DNA of 64,000 nt from Armatimonadota bacterium (GCA_016789105.1 JAEURN010000004.1:1-64000), one strand, 5' to 3'. Positions 26,098 through 36,200 are shown, numbered from the stretch's first letter. Numbers and translations: made by a program. Notes: generated by a model from the sequence alone, not told the origin.

Positions 26098-26828
26098 TGG
26101 TAAAGTGCCTTGTGGTCTTCTTCGGTCCACTCACCGGGGTTCCTTTCAAAGATGATGGCTCCGTTTTTCACCCCCACAATGCGGTCAGCGTGTTTGACTG
26201 CCAAGTCGACTTGGTGGAGATTAACGACCAGAGTCGCCTCTCGGGATCGGGCAGCTGAAACAAGGAGGTGCAAGATCTCCTCGCTCGTTGCCGGATCCAA
26301 GGAAGCAACGGGTTCATCGGCCAGAATCACGTCAGCCTGTTGGACGAGCGTGCGTGCAATGGCCACGCGCTGCTGTTGCCCGCCGCTGAGCTTGTCGACC
26401 CGATCCCATGCACGGTCTTGGAGACCGACTTGCTCCAGTGCCTTATGGGCAAGGTCGAAGTCGGAGTCGGGAAACGTGAAAAACAGGCTTGTGACCCATG
26501 AGCGGTAGGCCAGTCTGCCGCACAAGACGTTGGCCATCACGCTCAGCCGGGGAACAAGGTTGAACTGCTGGAACACCATTCCCACCTCTTTGCGGATTTC
26601 TCGCAAGTTGCCGGGTTGGACAGCGCGCCCGCCGACAGAAACGGTTCCCGATGTCGCCGATTCCAAGCCATTGATCAGGCGCAACAGTGTGCTTTTTCCC
26701 GCCCCGCTGGGCCCAAGCACGACGGTGACTTTGCCCGGCTCAAAGGCCAGGTCGATGCCGCGGACGGCTTCGACCCCATTGGGGAATCTTTTGGTCACGC
26801 CTTGCAATCGAACAGGCGAACCCATCAC
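26094..26828 (-). CDS. phnC: Phosphonate ABC transporter ATP-binding protein PhnC
   Basis: The 244-residue ATPase has Walker A (LGPSGAGKSTLLRLINGLE), a Q-loop (GMVFQQFNLVPRLSV), the signature LSGGQQQRVAIARTL, Walker B (VILADEPVASLDP) and the H-loop (LVVNLHQVDLA). The VFQQFNLVPRLSVMANVLCG stretch is typical of PhnC. It powers uptake of phosphonate bound by PhnD through the two PhnE permeases. ATGA overlaps join it to phnD upstream and phnE downstream. Confidence 0.92.
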   Translation of the reverse strand: MMGSPVRLQGVTKRFPNGVEAVRGIDLAFEPGKVTVVLGPSGAGKSTLLRLINGLESATSGTVSVGGRAVQPGNLREIRKEVGMVFQQFNLVPRLSVMANVLCGRLAYRSWVTSLFFTFPDSDFDLAHKALEQVGLQDRAWDRVDKLSGGQQQRVAIARTLVQQADVILADEPVASLDPATSEEILHLLVSAARSREATLVVNLHQVDLAVKHADRIVGVKNGAIIFERNPGEWTEEDHKALYQ

Positions 26829-27742
26829 TTGCCCATATCATTTTTGGATAACCCCAAGGCCGATGCCATTTCGGCAATCACCTGGTAGTCGTCCATTGTC
26901 ACCCGATGGAACTTTTGAAAATCCCCGACGCCGGGCACGTCCATCTTGACCCCTTTGGAATCCATGGCAAGGAAGCTTTGGACGATTTTTTCTTTCAATT
27001 GCGGATCAAGGTCTTTGCGGACAGCGATCGGCGACTGCGGGATTGGATCCGATTTCCAGAGGACGCGGAACTTGCTTTCATCGATTTCTTTGCTCGCGCA
27101 CTTGGCGTTGAACGTGATATCTTGGATTGCGCAGGCGTCGACGTTCCCGTTGACCAGTGAAAGGAGAGCGGCATCATGAGAACCGGCATAAGCGACGTTG
27201 CCAAAAAACTCTTCAGCCGTGGCATTCGTCGCCTTCAACACCGCCATCCGTGGCACCAGGTTGCCACTCGTGGAGCCTGGGTCGACCAGAGCGATTTTTT
27301 TCCCTTTCAAGTCCTTGAGTTCCTTAGCCGGGGAGTTGGCAGGAACGATGATCATGGAGAAGTAGGTTGTCGATTTCCCTTCTTCTTGGCCAATCAGGAT
27401 TGGCTCGGCGCCGGCTTCTTGGTTGGCGAGGATCATGGAAAGGGGGCCGTACCACGCCACGTCGACTTTCCCTGCTCTTTGCGCTTCAATAACGCTGGAG
27501 TAATCGGTGACACGGTCGACCTTGACATCCATCTCTAAATCTTTAGCGAGTTGGGCCCGGATAGGTTCAAACCCAACGGCCATTTTTTCAGAGTCTTCCG
27601 ATGGGGAGAGGGCGATGTGCAAAACACCGGGAGAGCCGCCGTTTTTGGCCGAGGTTCCGTTTGAAGCCGATCCCGAGGGGGCGCTGCAGCCAAAGAGAAA
27701 TGCCAACCCTAAGGCCGCCAAAAAAATGGAAAGTCGTCTCAT
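26825..27742 (-). CDS. phnD: Phosphonate-binding lipoprotein PhnD
   Basis: The 305-residue protein begins with a lipoprotein signal (LSIFLAALGLAFLFGC). LHIALSPSEDSEKMAVGFEP, VAWYGPLSMILANQEAGAE, LVDPGSTSGNLVPRMAVL and YAGSHDAALLSLVNGNVDA are the ligand-binding segments of the PhnD/phosphonate-binding family. It captures phosphonate outside the membrane for PhnCE. Its ATG overlaps the stop of the phosphonatase-like gene (ATGA). Confidence 0.92.
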   Translation of the reverse strand: MRRLSIFLAALGLAFLFGCSAPSGSASNGTSAKNGGSPGVLHIALSPSEDSEKMAVGFEPIRAQLAKDLEMDVKVDRVTDYSSVIEAQRAGKVDVAWYGPLSMILANQEAGAEPILIGQEEGKSTTYFSMIIVPANSPAKELKDLKGKKIALVDPGSTSGNLVPRMAVLKATNATAEEFFGNVAYAGSHDAALLSLVNGNVDACAIQDITFNAKCASKEIDESKFRVLWKSDPIPQSPIAVRKDLDPQLKEKIVQSFLAMDSKGVKMDVPGVGDFQKFHRVTMDDYQVIAEMASALGLSKNDMGK

Positions 27743-28437
27743 GGGGTGGTGTCTGCGAGCAAAAGGGCCGGCACGTCGAGGATCGATTCCACAATGTGCG
27801 TGTGGGGGCAGGCCGCCAGCTGCTCGCGGGAGTGGGTTCCGCCCAGCACTCCAATAACGAACCGGCAGCCGGCGTTGGTGCCTTCACCCATATCGGCCGG
27901 GGCATCGCCGATTTTGGCGACCCGGCCGGGGTCGGCGATGCCGAATCGGCACATATGGTTCAAAATCATGTCGGGGAATGGGCGACCATGCTCCACTTCG
28001 TCTGAAGAGATGGCGCCATCGATGTGGGATCCGTCCCAGCCCAGCCTTTCCAAGATGACAGCGGTGATGCCGCTACTGAACCCGGTGTCGAGGGCGACTT
28101 TGACCCCGGCCGACCGGAGTTGGGCAAAGGCGGATTCGGCGCCGTCTATCGGCCCAACTTCCAAGCTCGTCCGGTAATGGGCCTTCATCCGTTCGACAAA
28201 GTCATCGTGGATCGACTCAAGGCATCCAGTCGCTCGATGGGCAGACATGAGCTGGGCAATCGCTACCGGCTTGGGCAGTCCCATTGTGCCGTTGATTTCG
28301 GCAATGGGGACGTCAACGCCCGCCGCAAGCAAGGCATCCCTCACACACTGGTTGACATGGTCGCGGTCTTTAACCGTGGTGCCCGCAATATCGAAGACGG
28401 CGAGATCAACGAGGGGCACGTCAGTATTGTCGACCAA
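27739..28437 (-). CDS. Phosphonatase-like HAD hydrolase (PhnX-related)
   Basis: With the TTG start at 28437 the product is 232 residues. The nucleophile motif VFDIAGTTV has Asp16 followed by Ala, not Asp, at +2, as in phosphonoacetaldehyde hydrolase. GTMGLPKPVAI places Lys56 40 residues after Asp16, close to where PhnX has its Schiff-base lysine. LDTGFSSGI and KIGDAPADMGEGTNAG are HAD motifs II and IV. This fits the TIGR03351 phosphonatase-like group. It would split phosphonoacetaldehyde or a close analogue into phosphate and an aldehyde. The frame continues to 28695 but lacks HAD features there; a GTG at 28419 is an alternative start. It is the first gene of the phn operon. Confidence 0.78.
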   Translation of the reverse strand: MVDNTDVPLVDLAVFDIAGTTVKDRDHVNQCVRDALLAAGVDVPIAEINGTMGLPKPVAIAQLMSAHRATGCLESIHDDFVERMKAHYRTSLEVGPIDGAESAFAQLRSAGVKVALDTGFSSGITAVILERLGWDGSHIDGAISSDEVEHGRPFPDMILNHMCRFGIADPGRVAKIGDAPADMGEGTNAGCRFVIGVLGGTHSREQLAACPHTHIVESILDVPALLLADTTP

Positions 28438-28442
28438 GTACT

Positions 28443-28457
28443 TTAACCTGCTGTTAA
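28443..28457. promoter_or_regulatory. Inverted repeat between the divergent phosphonate operons
   Basis: TTAAC-CTGCT-GTTAA is a perfect 5-bp inverted repeat lying between the phosphonatase-like gene (minus) and the phosphoesterase gene (plus). It could bind a regulator of both operons. PhoP-type boxes are also built from TTAAC-like units, but the spacing here does not match a known box. Confidence 0.35.
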
Positions 28458-28491
28458 GGTTCCTCGGGTTGACTCTTCCGCACAGGTTCAA

Positions 28492-31029
28492 ATGATGATG
28501 CGCCGCGCGTTCTTTTTCATGGCCATGGCGATCGGGATTGGTGGGGTAGCGATCGCGACATTGGCCGCTCTGGCCAATGGCCGCATGCTGGGAGAGCAGC
28601 CTGATGGGCGGTTTCTGGTGGCTACCGGCCAGTTGGTCGCTGCCGGCGACTTGCGGTTTGTCGGACGCCCCGCGGATATGGCTCGACGCCCTCAAGGCAA
28701 CGTCTACGCGGTGAGCCTGAGGGATCAGCCCAGCAACGCCCGGCAGATCCTCTTGTTCAACCGCCAGGGGATCGTCGCCGGATCGGCCGTCCCGCTACGG
28801 CATGCTCCGGGCTACCATGGAATCGAGTGGAGCCCGGACGGCACCAGACTCTATCTTTCATGCGGCGAACAGACCGATGACGCCCAACAAGGTCGACACG
28901 ATGGCGTGATCGAAACCTTCGCCTATAGTAACGGAAAACTCACACCCATGGAGCCCATCATCGTTGGACTCCCCGGGGAACCTGGCAACCCCGTCCCGGG
29001 GGGTCTTTGCCTCAATGGGGACGGATCGAGGCTCTACGTCGCCGCAACCGACCTGAACGCCGTGGTAGAGATCGACACCGCAACCGGCAGGCGAAACAGG
29101 AAATTCCCCACCGGGATGCTGCCTTATGGAATCCGACTATCCGCGGACGAAAAAATGCTGGTCGTGACGAATTGGGGTGGGCGGATCCCCAAACCCACGG
29201 ATCGCAAGTCCAAAACCGGCGTTTCGGAGATCGCTGTGGACAACCGGGGCACGGCCTCGACTGGCTCCGCCACCCTAATCGACCTCCAAACCGGATCAAC
29301 AAGCGAGGTCGAAGTTGGCCTGCATCCAACCGATGTAGCCGTCAGCAGCACCCGGGCCTATGTCGCCAACTCCATGAGCGATTCGGTGAGCGAAATCGAC
29401 CTTCGAACAAAAGGCGTGAGACGAACAATCCCATTGCATTGGAATGGAACGAAGCTCGTCGGATCGATGCCCGTCGCTCTCGCTCAATCTGGAAGCACGC
29501 TGTATGTCTGCAACGGGGGTGACAACGCGGTTGCCGAAATCGACCTTGCATCGGGCCAAATCCTGGGGTACCGCCCGTCCGGGTTCTTTCCCATAGCCAT
29601 TTGCTTGGACGGCAAGAATGCAGTTGTGCTCAACAGCAAGGGCAATGGTTCGGTGGCAAAAACCGGCCATGGCCTTGGCTTTGGGAATGCCCATGATTTC
29701 GAAGGGACGGTTTCATGGATCAACCTAGGGGCTGACCGGGCAAAGGAGACGGCCTTGGATGCCCAGGGCAACCGATGGGAGCAGAAACCTTCCTGGCCGT
29801 CCTTGGCTGTTTACAACGGGGCGATAAAACATGTCATCTATATCATCAAGGAAAACCGGACGTATGACGAGGTCTTTGGGGATATGCCGGAAGGCAACGG
29901 CGACCCAAAACTCGCAATCCTCGGCCGGGACATTGCGCCGAACCACCAGGCCATCGCTAGGGAATTCACCCTGTTTGACAACGGCTATGTGAGCGGCACC
30001 AACAGTTGTGACGGACATGCCTGGAGCACTCAGGCGCTGGCAAACGAATATATAGAGCGCTTCTATGTCGGATATTCACGGACTTATAACGACGACGGCA
30101 ACTGCGCGATGTCCCTTAGTTCAACGGGGGCGATTTGGGATGCGGCCCTTGCTAAAGGCAAATCCGTCCGGAATTACGGCGAATTCTGCTATGCGGGCAT
30201 GGCCAAGTTTTCGCCGAGGCCGCCCAAAGACTGGTTCGAAGCATGGGAAGATCGAGAACAAGGGACGCGCAAATTTACGTTTGAGCCCGTTACCCTGGTG
30301 CCGAGCCTAAAGCCGGTCACAAACCCCCGCGTCCACTATTGGCCGCTCATCCAAAGCGACCAAGCCCGGGCCGACGAATTCATCCGCGAGTGGACCGAGT
30401 TTGGGAAGGCTGGCAAAACACCAGACCTGAGCATCCTCACACTGCCTAACGACCATACTGAAGGACTCGATCCGGCCTACCCTTCGCCCCGCGCCATGGT
30501 GGCCGATAACGACCTCGCTTTGGGACGTGTTGTAGAAGCGGTCAGCCGGAGCCCGCAATTGAAAAATACTTGCATTTTTGTCATTGAGGACGATGCGCAA
30601 AACGGCCCTGATCATGTCGATGGCCACCGGTCTGTATTCATGGTGGTTAGCCCATACAACCGCCGTCGCACCGTCGACAGCACGTTTTACACCACGGTCA
30701 GCATGGTCAAGTCCATAGAGGCGATCCTCGGGATCCCCCCGATGAACCGGTTCGACTATATGGCAGATCCCATCACAGGCTGCTTTACAGACAAACCCGA
30801 TTTCACCCCGTTCACGGCGCGGCCCAACCGTGTGCGGTTAGATGAGCCGAATCCGGGACGAGATCCGTCGCGGATGTCGCAATTGGACCGGTACTGGACA
30901 AACCAGACCCTCAACCTCGACTGGAGCGAACCTGACGCGCCCGACAACGACACGCTCAACCGGGCGATTTGGTACAGCGTCCGCGGAACCCAGCCGTACC
31001 CCGGCCAGCCAGGCGGCGAAGACGAATGA
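28492..31029 (+). CDS. YVTN beta-propeller / phosphoesterase, co-transcribed with the PbfA-like gene
   Basis: The 845-residue protein has an N-terminal membrane/signal segment (FFFMAMAIGIGGVAIATLAAL). Propeller repeats follow, such as LYVAATDLNAVVEIDTATGR and AYVANSMSDSVSEIDL. The phosphoesterase domain reads HVIYIIKENRTYDEVFGD, DGHAWSTQALANEYIERF, LPNDHTEG and EDDAQNGPDHVDGHR. Motifs match the paralogue at 19533-21893. The stop codon overlaps the ATG of the PbfA-like gene (ATGA), which ties it to phosphonate use. A periplasmic role releasing phosphate or aminophosphonate from esters before uptake is inference. Confidence 0.82.
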   Translation: MMMRRAFFFMAMAIGIGGVAIATLAALANGRMLGEQPDGRFLVATGQLVAAGDLRFVGRPADMARRPQGNVYAVSLRDQPSNARQILLFNRQGIVAGSAVPLRHAPGYHGIEWSPDGTRLYLSCGEQTDDAQQGRHDGVIETFAYSNGKLTPMEPIIVGLPGEPGNPVPGGLCLNGDGSRLYVAATDLNAVVEIDTATGRRNRKFPTGMLPYGIRLSADEKMLVVTNWGGRIPKPTDRKSKTGVSEIAVDNRGTASTGSATLIDLQTGSTSEVEVGLHPTDVAVSSTRAYVANSMSDSVSEIDLRTKGVRRTIPLHWNGTKLVGSMPVALAQSGSTLYVCNGGDNAVAEIDLASGQILGYRPSGFFPIAICLDGKNAVVLNSKGNGSVAKTGHGLGFGNAHDFEGTVSWINLGADRAKETALDAQGNRWEQKPSWPSLAVYNGAIKHVIYIIKENRTYDEVFGDMPEGNGDPKLAILGRDIAPNHQAIAREFTLFDNGYVSGTNSCDGHAWSTQALANEYIERFYVGYSRTYNDDGNCAMSLSSTGAIWDAALAKGKSVRNYGEFCYAGMAKFSPRPPKDWFEAWEDREQGTRKFTFEPVTLVPSLKPVTNPRVHYWPLIQSDQARADEFIREWTEFGKAGKTPDLSILTLPNDHTEGLDPAYPSPRAMVADNDLALGRVVEAVSRSPQLKNTCIFVIEDDAQNGPDHVDGHRSVFMVVSPYNRRRTVDSTFYTTVSMVKSIEAILGIPPMNRFDYMADPITGCFTDKPDFTPFTARPNRVRLDEPNPGRDPSRMSQLDRYWTNQTLNLDWSEPDAPDNDTLNRAIWYSVRGTQPYPGQPGGEDE

Positions 31030-32354
31030 GTCCAGATCGGCGGGCAAGTGAGGCGGAAGGGGACGTCAACGCCTCGCCGCTCCGCCTGGAATGGCAACGC
31101 GAAAACATCTCACCGGCGGCGGCCGAACTCCTCCAAAGGGATGCCGGGGCTTTTCTCCACCAAGATCTGTCCACGCCGTGCCTCAATGCCCTGGCCTGCG
31201 CCGATGGGTCGTGGATCGAAGACACGCAAGGGCGCCGGTATTTGGATTTCCACGGCAATATGGTTCACCAGGTGGGCTACGCCCACCCTCATGTGGTTGA
31301 GGCGGTCAAGTCACAAATCGACGAGCTGTGTTTTGCGCCACGTCGCTACACGAATTCTCGGGCGATCGAGCTAGCCGAAAGGCTTGCCGCCGCGTCGCCG
31401 GCAAGGCTGTCGAAAGTCTTGTTCGCTCCTGGCGGGAGTGCTGCTATCGGCATCGCGCTCAAGCTCGCACGGATCGTAACTGGCCGGCACAAAACGGTTT
31501 CGATGTGGGATTCGTTCCATGGGGCTTCGATGGATGCCTGTTCCGTCGGGGGGGAGTCCGGATTCCGGTGGGGGATTGGCCCGCTGCTGCCAGGTTCGGA
31601 ACACGTTCCGCCTCCAGACCCTTTGCGGTGCCCTCTGGGGTGCGGAGGCTCGTGTTCGATGGCCTGTGCGAACTATTTGGAATACGTATTGGATAGGGAA
31701 GGCGACGTGGGCGCCGTCATTGCCGAGCCGATCCGGTGCACAACCGTCGCCGTTCCGCCCCCCGGCTATTGGGAACGGGTTAAGGCCGCCTGCCAGCGCC
31801 ACGGCGCGTTGCTCATTTTCGATGAAATCCCAACCTGCCTGGGCCGCACCGGTGAGATGTTCGCCACTGCCCACACGGGTGTCGTCCCGGACATTTTGGT
31901 TCTGGGTAAAGGGTTGGGGGGAGGGGTTCTGCCATTAGCAGCGGTCGTTGCCGATGCAAGGTTAGACGTCGCCAAGCCCCGCTCGATCGGGCACTACACC
32001 CACGAAAAGAATCCCGTACTGTGTGCGGCTGGGCTAGCAACTCTGGACGTGATCGAGCAGGAAGGATTGGCTGAGCGGAGCAAATGGCTCGGAAAACAAA
32101 CGCTCTCAGAATTCGAACAACTGCTGAAAGACGTTCGGTGTGTGCGGGAGGTCCGGGGGGTTGGCCTTCTGTTTGGGATCGAACTTGATGACCGTGCCGC
32201 AGCCGAAAGGATCCTCTACCGGTGCCTTTCGGCGGGCCTAAACTTCAAGGTTTCGATGGGAACTGTTTTGACACTTGCTCCTCCGCTCAACATTGCCCAG
32301 GATGACCTTTCTCATGCCGTGCAAATCGTCTGCGACGCCATCCGGCAGGGTTAA
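31026..32354 (+). CDS. Class III PLP enzyme, PbfA-like aminophosphonate ammonia-lyase
   Basis: The 442-residue protein is of the class-III aminotransferase fold: DFHGNMVHQVGYAHPHV near the N terminus, LFAPGGSAAIGIALKLAR, IFDEIPTCLGRTGEMF and the PLP lysine K295 in LVLGKGLGGG. Enzymes of this group beside phosphonatase genes include PbfA, which converts (R)-1-hydroxy-2-aminoethylphosphonate to phosphonoacetaldehyde. The phn genes 2.6 kb away on the other strand support that role. It could also be a true transaminase. A cysteine-rich insert (CPLGCGGSCSMAC) follows the substrate-binding region. I chose the ATG at 31026 because it overlaps the phosphoesterase stop. Confidence 0.68.
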   Translation: MSPDRRASEAEGDVNASPLRLEWQRENISPAAAELLQRDAGAFLHQDLSTPCLNALACADGSWIEDTQGRRYLDFHGNMVHQVGYAHPHVVEAVKSQIDELCFAPRRYTNSRAIELAERLAAASPARLSKVLFAPGGSAAIGIALKLARIVTGRHKTVSMWDSFHGASMDACSVGGESGFRWGIGPLLPGSEHVPPPDPLRCPLGCGGSCSMACANYLEYVLDREGDVGAVIAEPIRCTTVAVPPPGYWERVKAACQRHGALLIFDEIPTCLGRTGEMFATAHTGVVPDILVLGKGLGGGVLPLAAVVADARLDVAKPRSIGHYTHEKNPVLCAAGLATLDVIEQEGLAERSKWLGKQTLSEFEQLLKDVRCVREVRGVGLLFGIELDDRAAAERILYRCLSAGLNFKVSMGTVLTLAPPLNIAQDDLSHAVQIVCDAIRQG

Positions 32355-32490
32355 GAAGGGATTGGCATGAATCGGTGCCAAACAGTTTGATTCGAATGTG
32401 CAAACAATTCAAGCCGTCGGGCCGTCACGGCAAACTTGCGGGCGCTCCATTGCGAAATGTGTCTAAGAGTGTCCCCGACCTGCCACATGA

Positions 32491-32976
32491 TCAAGGGGCA
32501 AAATCAACGACCATGTCCATTTGCGTTTCTGGGTCGGAAAAATACATCTTGATTTGGAGTCCCAGGATTTGGGCAAATGTCGCAGGGCCGTCATAAACCC
32601 TTGTTGGTGGGCGACCCGGAAGCCAGTAGAACACAATTGCATCCTGGGCATCCAACGCCTCTCCTCGGGCAACCGCATCGGCAAGCAAGCGGAGCAACGC
32701 CCGTGGCACTGGGTCTTCGTGTTGTCCTTGGATCCACGCGTTCATTTGGGGGGTGTCTGCGGCCAACAAGCGGTCAGCCAAAGTGGATCCATCTGAAAAG
32801 GTGACAATCTTTGTGATGCCCTCTGCTTCACCCGGGAGATAGTCGCCCGAGACGGCCGCTCCCACTGGATCGCTTTCTCCATTTAGACGATTTTGAAACC
32901 GGGCGACTATCTTGACTTCGTCTGGAAAAGACGGTGCAAAAAGCTTTTGTAACCATCTCATGCCGTCCCAAAGCAT
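32491..32976 (-). CDS. Conserved-looking hypothetical protein
   Basis: This 161-residue protein is acidic and has no signal peptide or membrane segment. Its composition and GC pattern look like a real gene. DEVKIVARFQNRL, DGSTLADRLLAAD and YDGPATFAQILGLQI are notable stretches, but none identifies a family. It stands alone between the PbfA-like gene and the PSD1 gene. An internal ATG at 32961 (MRWLQKLF) is an alternative start. About 130 bases on its left and 280 on its right contain no gene I can support. Confidence 0.5.
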   Translation of the reverse strand: MLWDGMRWLQKLFAPSFPDEVKIVARFQNRLNGESDPVGAAVSGDYLPGEAEGITKIVTFSDGSTLADRLLAADTPQMNAWIQGQHEDPVPRALLRLLADAVARGEALDAQDAIVFYWLPGRPPTRVYDGPATFAQILGLQIKMYFSDPETQMDMVVDFAP

Positions 32977-33254
32977 ATCCCAAGAGACCGGTGGACACGG
33001 GCGGAAGCGGCGCGTCCACCATGGCCGCCGACTCGACGCCAGAGTGCGGACTTACCGCCAAGTCGCAAGCGAGACACTTTTGTACTTGTCGAACAGGATG
33101 TTCCATAAACCTCATGGTGGAGGAACCGGATTCAAAGCGTCTCTTCACCGAGATGCCACCGGATACGCCCGTCGATGGATCCTGGCTATGAATTGCCCCT
33201 CACCGTGCAGATGTTTGACGGTGTCTATAGGTTCTCTTGGTAAAGTGATTCTAG

Positions 33255-36200
33255 ATGTCTGGACGGCAGGTTTTCCGGAAGACGATATCGGTGGGAATTG
33301 CCCTTTTGGCGGCTGTCCCTTATGTTGTGTTGGCGGTTTCTGGCCAGTCCCCCCAAACCCGCCAAGTTGATTTTTCTGAAGACCTTATGCCGGTCGTCCG
33401 GGCCAAGTGCATGAGCTGTCATACAGGTCCCGATGCGAAAGGCGGGCTCGACCTCAGCGCTCCGGCTGGGTGGGCAAAAGGGGGGGACTCGGGGCCGCTG
33501 TTCGAGCGGGGCAATCCCGCCTCTTCGCTCTTGATCGAGCGACTGAAAACGCAGGACAAGGACATGCGGATGCCCCAAAGCATGCCCGCATTACCCAAGG
33601 AGCAGATCAAGCTGTTCGAGGATTGGATTGCCCAAGGGGCAATATTCAATCTACGGACATTTGAGCGTGACGTCAAACCCATTTTCGTCCGCCGGTGCAG
33701 CACCTGCCACCAGGGCCAAACGCCTGCTGCTGGGCTCGACCTGAACAGTTGGAAAAGCGTTTTGGGGGTCGTGGATTCTGGCCGCCCGGAAAAATCCGTC
33801 CTCATCCGCCGCCTGAAGGGGCTGGATGGGTTGGAGCAGATGCCCAAAGGGTTCAAGGCCATCGAGTCGGCAGAGCTCAGGGTGGTTGAAGATTGGATCT
33901 CCCAAGGTGCCGTCCAGGGTGAGGCTCCCCGGTTGCACTGGTCTTACCGACCCGTCGTCAAACCGCCAGTTCCCAAGGTTGGTTCGAATTGGGTGGAAAA
34001 CCCGATTGACGCCTTCGTTTTGGAGAAACTCAACCAAGAAGGGTTGACCCCGTCGCCGCCTGCCTCAAAAGAGAAGCTCTTGCGGCGGCTCACCCAAGAT
34101 CTGACCGGCTTGCCCCCAACCTTGGCAGAACTAGATGCATTCGAAAGCAGTCAAGAAACGGCGTCACAGGCCATCGACCGGCTCCTTGCAAGCCCCCGGT
34201 TTGGCGAACGCATGGCAACACCGTGGCTCGACCTGGCGCGGTATGCCGATTCAAACGGCTACGAAAAGGACAATAAACGGTCGATTTGGAAGTACCGGGA
34301 TTGGGTGGTGCAAGCCTTCAACCAGAACATGCCTTATGATGAATTCACGATCAAGCAGCTGGCCGGCGACTTGCTGCCCCATGCGACCATCAACGACTTG
34401 GTTGCCACCGGGTTCAACCGGAACACGATGCACAACCTGGAGGGCGGGGTCGATCAGGACGAGGCGATGTACCAGATCCGGTCGGATCGGACTGACACGA
34501 CTTCCACCGTTTGGTTAGGACAAACTATGGCGTGTGCCAGGTGCCACGACCACAAATATGACCCGGTCTCGCAGGAAGACTATTACCGTTTCTACGCATT
34601 TTTTGCCAACAACAAGTTCGACAAGGTCGGCAATGCGGATATTAGCGAGCAAAAGTATTACGAACCGTCGATCAAAGTGCCGTCAGAAGACCAAATCAAG
34701 CGATTGGTAGCCTTGAGGTCTGATCTGGCTTCTGCTGAAGCTAGGTTAAAGGCCGCTTCCGGTGACCTGACGGTGGAACAAGTCGCCTGGGAGAGCGCTG
34801 TGAAGTCGGGGCAAGTTTGGCGGCCGGTCGTGCTGGGCACCGATGACCCTCGGATGGCCGTGCAGGGAAACCTCGTCTCAACTCCCGGTGAAAGCCCAAA
34901 CACGATGAGCTATGACCTTGTTGTAACCGTCCCGGACCGGACGCGGGCCCTCAGGCTACACGTGCTCCCGGACCCGACTCGCGCCAATGGCGGTCCGGGC
35001 CGGTCGGATGGGGGCAACTTCGTGCTGAGTCGGATTTCGCTCTCCGGGGCACAAATCATATCTGTGGCCGCCGACTTCGTCCAAAACGGCTATGCGCCTG
35101 ATGGTGTCTTGGATGATGACCCTGAAACGGGGTGGGCCATCTATGGAGCGGCAGGCCGGGCACACGAACTCGTGATCGAACTTTCCAATCCCATTTCGGG
35201 ACAAGTCCGGTTGGGGCTCCATTGCGAGTCTGCCCGGTGGGCAAAGCACACCCTTGGCAAGTTCGAGATCGAGGCCACTTCGGAATTGGGGGCGACCCGT
35301 TTCGCCATCCCGGAACCCATCCGGGCCATCATCGCCAAGCCCAACCGGACGACGGAGGAATCGGCGGCCCTCGCCAAGCACTATGAAAGGATCGCTCTGC
35401 ACGGCCGCACAGAACGGGAGGCTACGGAAAGAATCAAGTCAGAGATTCAAAAGTTGGAATCTGAGATCCCGACAACCCTGGTGATGGCCGAGGCCGACGG
35501 CAAACCCGAGGCCCCGATCCGGCACCGGGGCGAATTCCTTTCACCGACCGAAATCGTGGCATCCGGCACTCCCAAGGCGTTCGGCAACCCGGCATCCGGT
35601 TCAAGACTGGATCTGGCCCAATGGATTGTGAACCGCAAAAACCCATTAACCGCCCGCGTGCAAGTGAACCGGTTGTGGGAGATGGTGTTTGGCCGCGGGT
35701 TAGTTGAAACAAGCGAAAATTTCGGGACTCAGGGATCCGCTCCCAGCCACCCAGAACTGCTGGATTGGCTGGCCGCAACGTACATGGAGTCAGGTTGGGA
35801 TACCAAAGCCATGCTCAAGCTGATCTTGAGCTCTGCCACTTACCAACAGGGCTCGGCGGCGACCAAAGAGAAGCTGGAAAAAGACCCCACCAACATGTGG
35901 CTGTCGCGTGGTCCGCGTTTCCGACTGACGGCAGAATTCGTCCGGGATCAAGCATTGGCTGTTTCGGGACTCTTGGATTCCCGGGTGGGCGGCCCGCCGG
36001 TGTTCCCATTCCAGCCCGAGGGGGTGTGGGACAGCCCCTATAGCGGCGAGCAGTGGATTCCCAGCACCGGCGGGGATGCGACAAGGCGTTCGCTCTACAC
36101 GTTTTGGAAACGGACGGCACCCTTCCCGACGTTCATGGCGTTCGATGCCACGTCCCGGGAGCAGTGCACCGTCCGGCGGAGCCGCACAAACACCCCGCTA

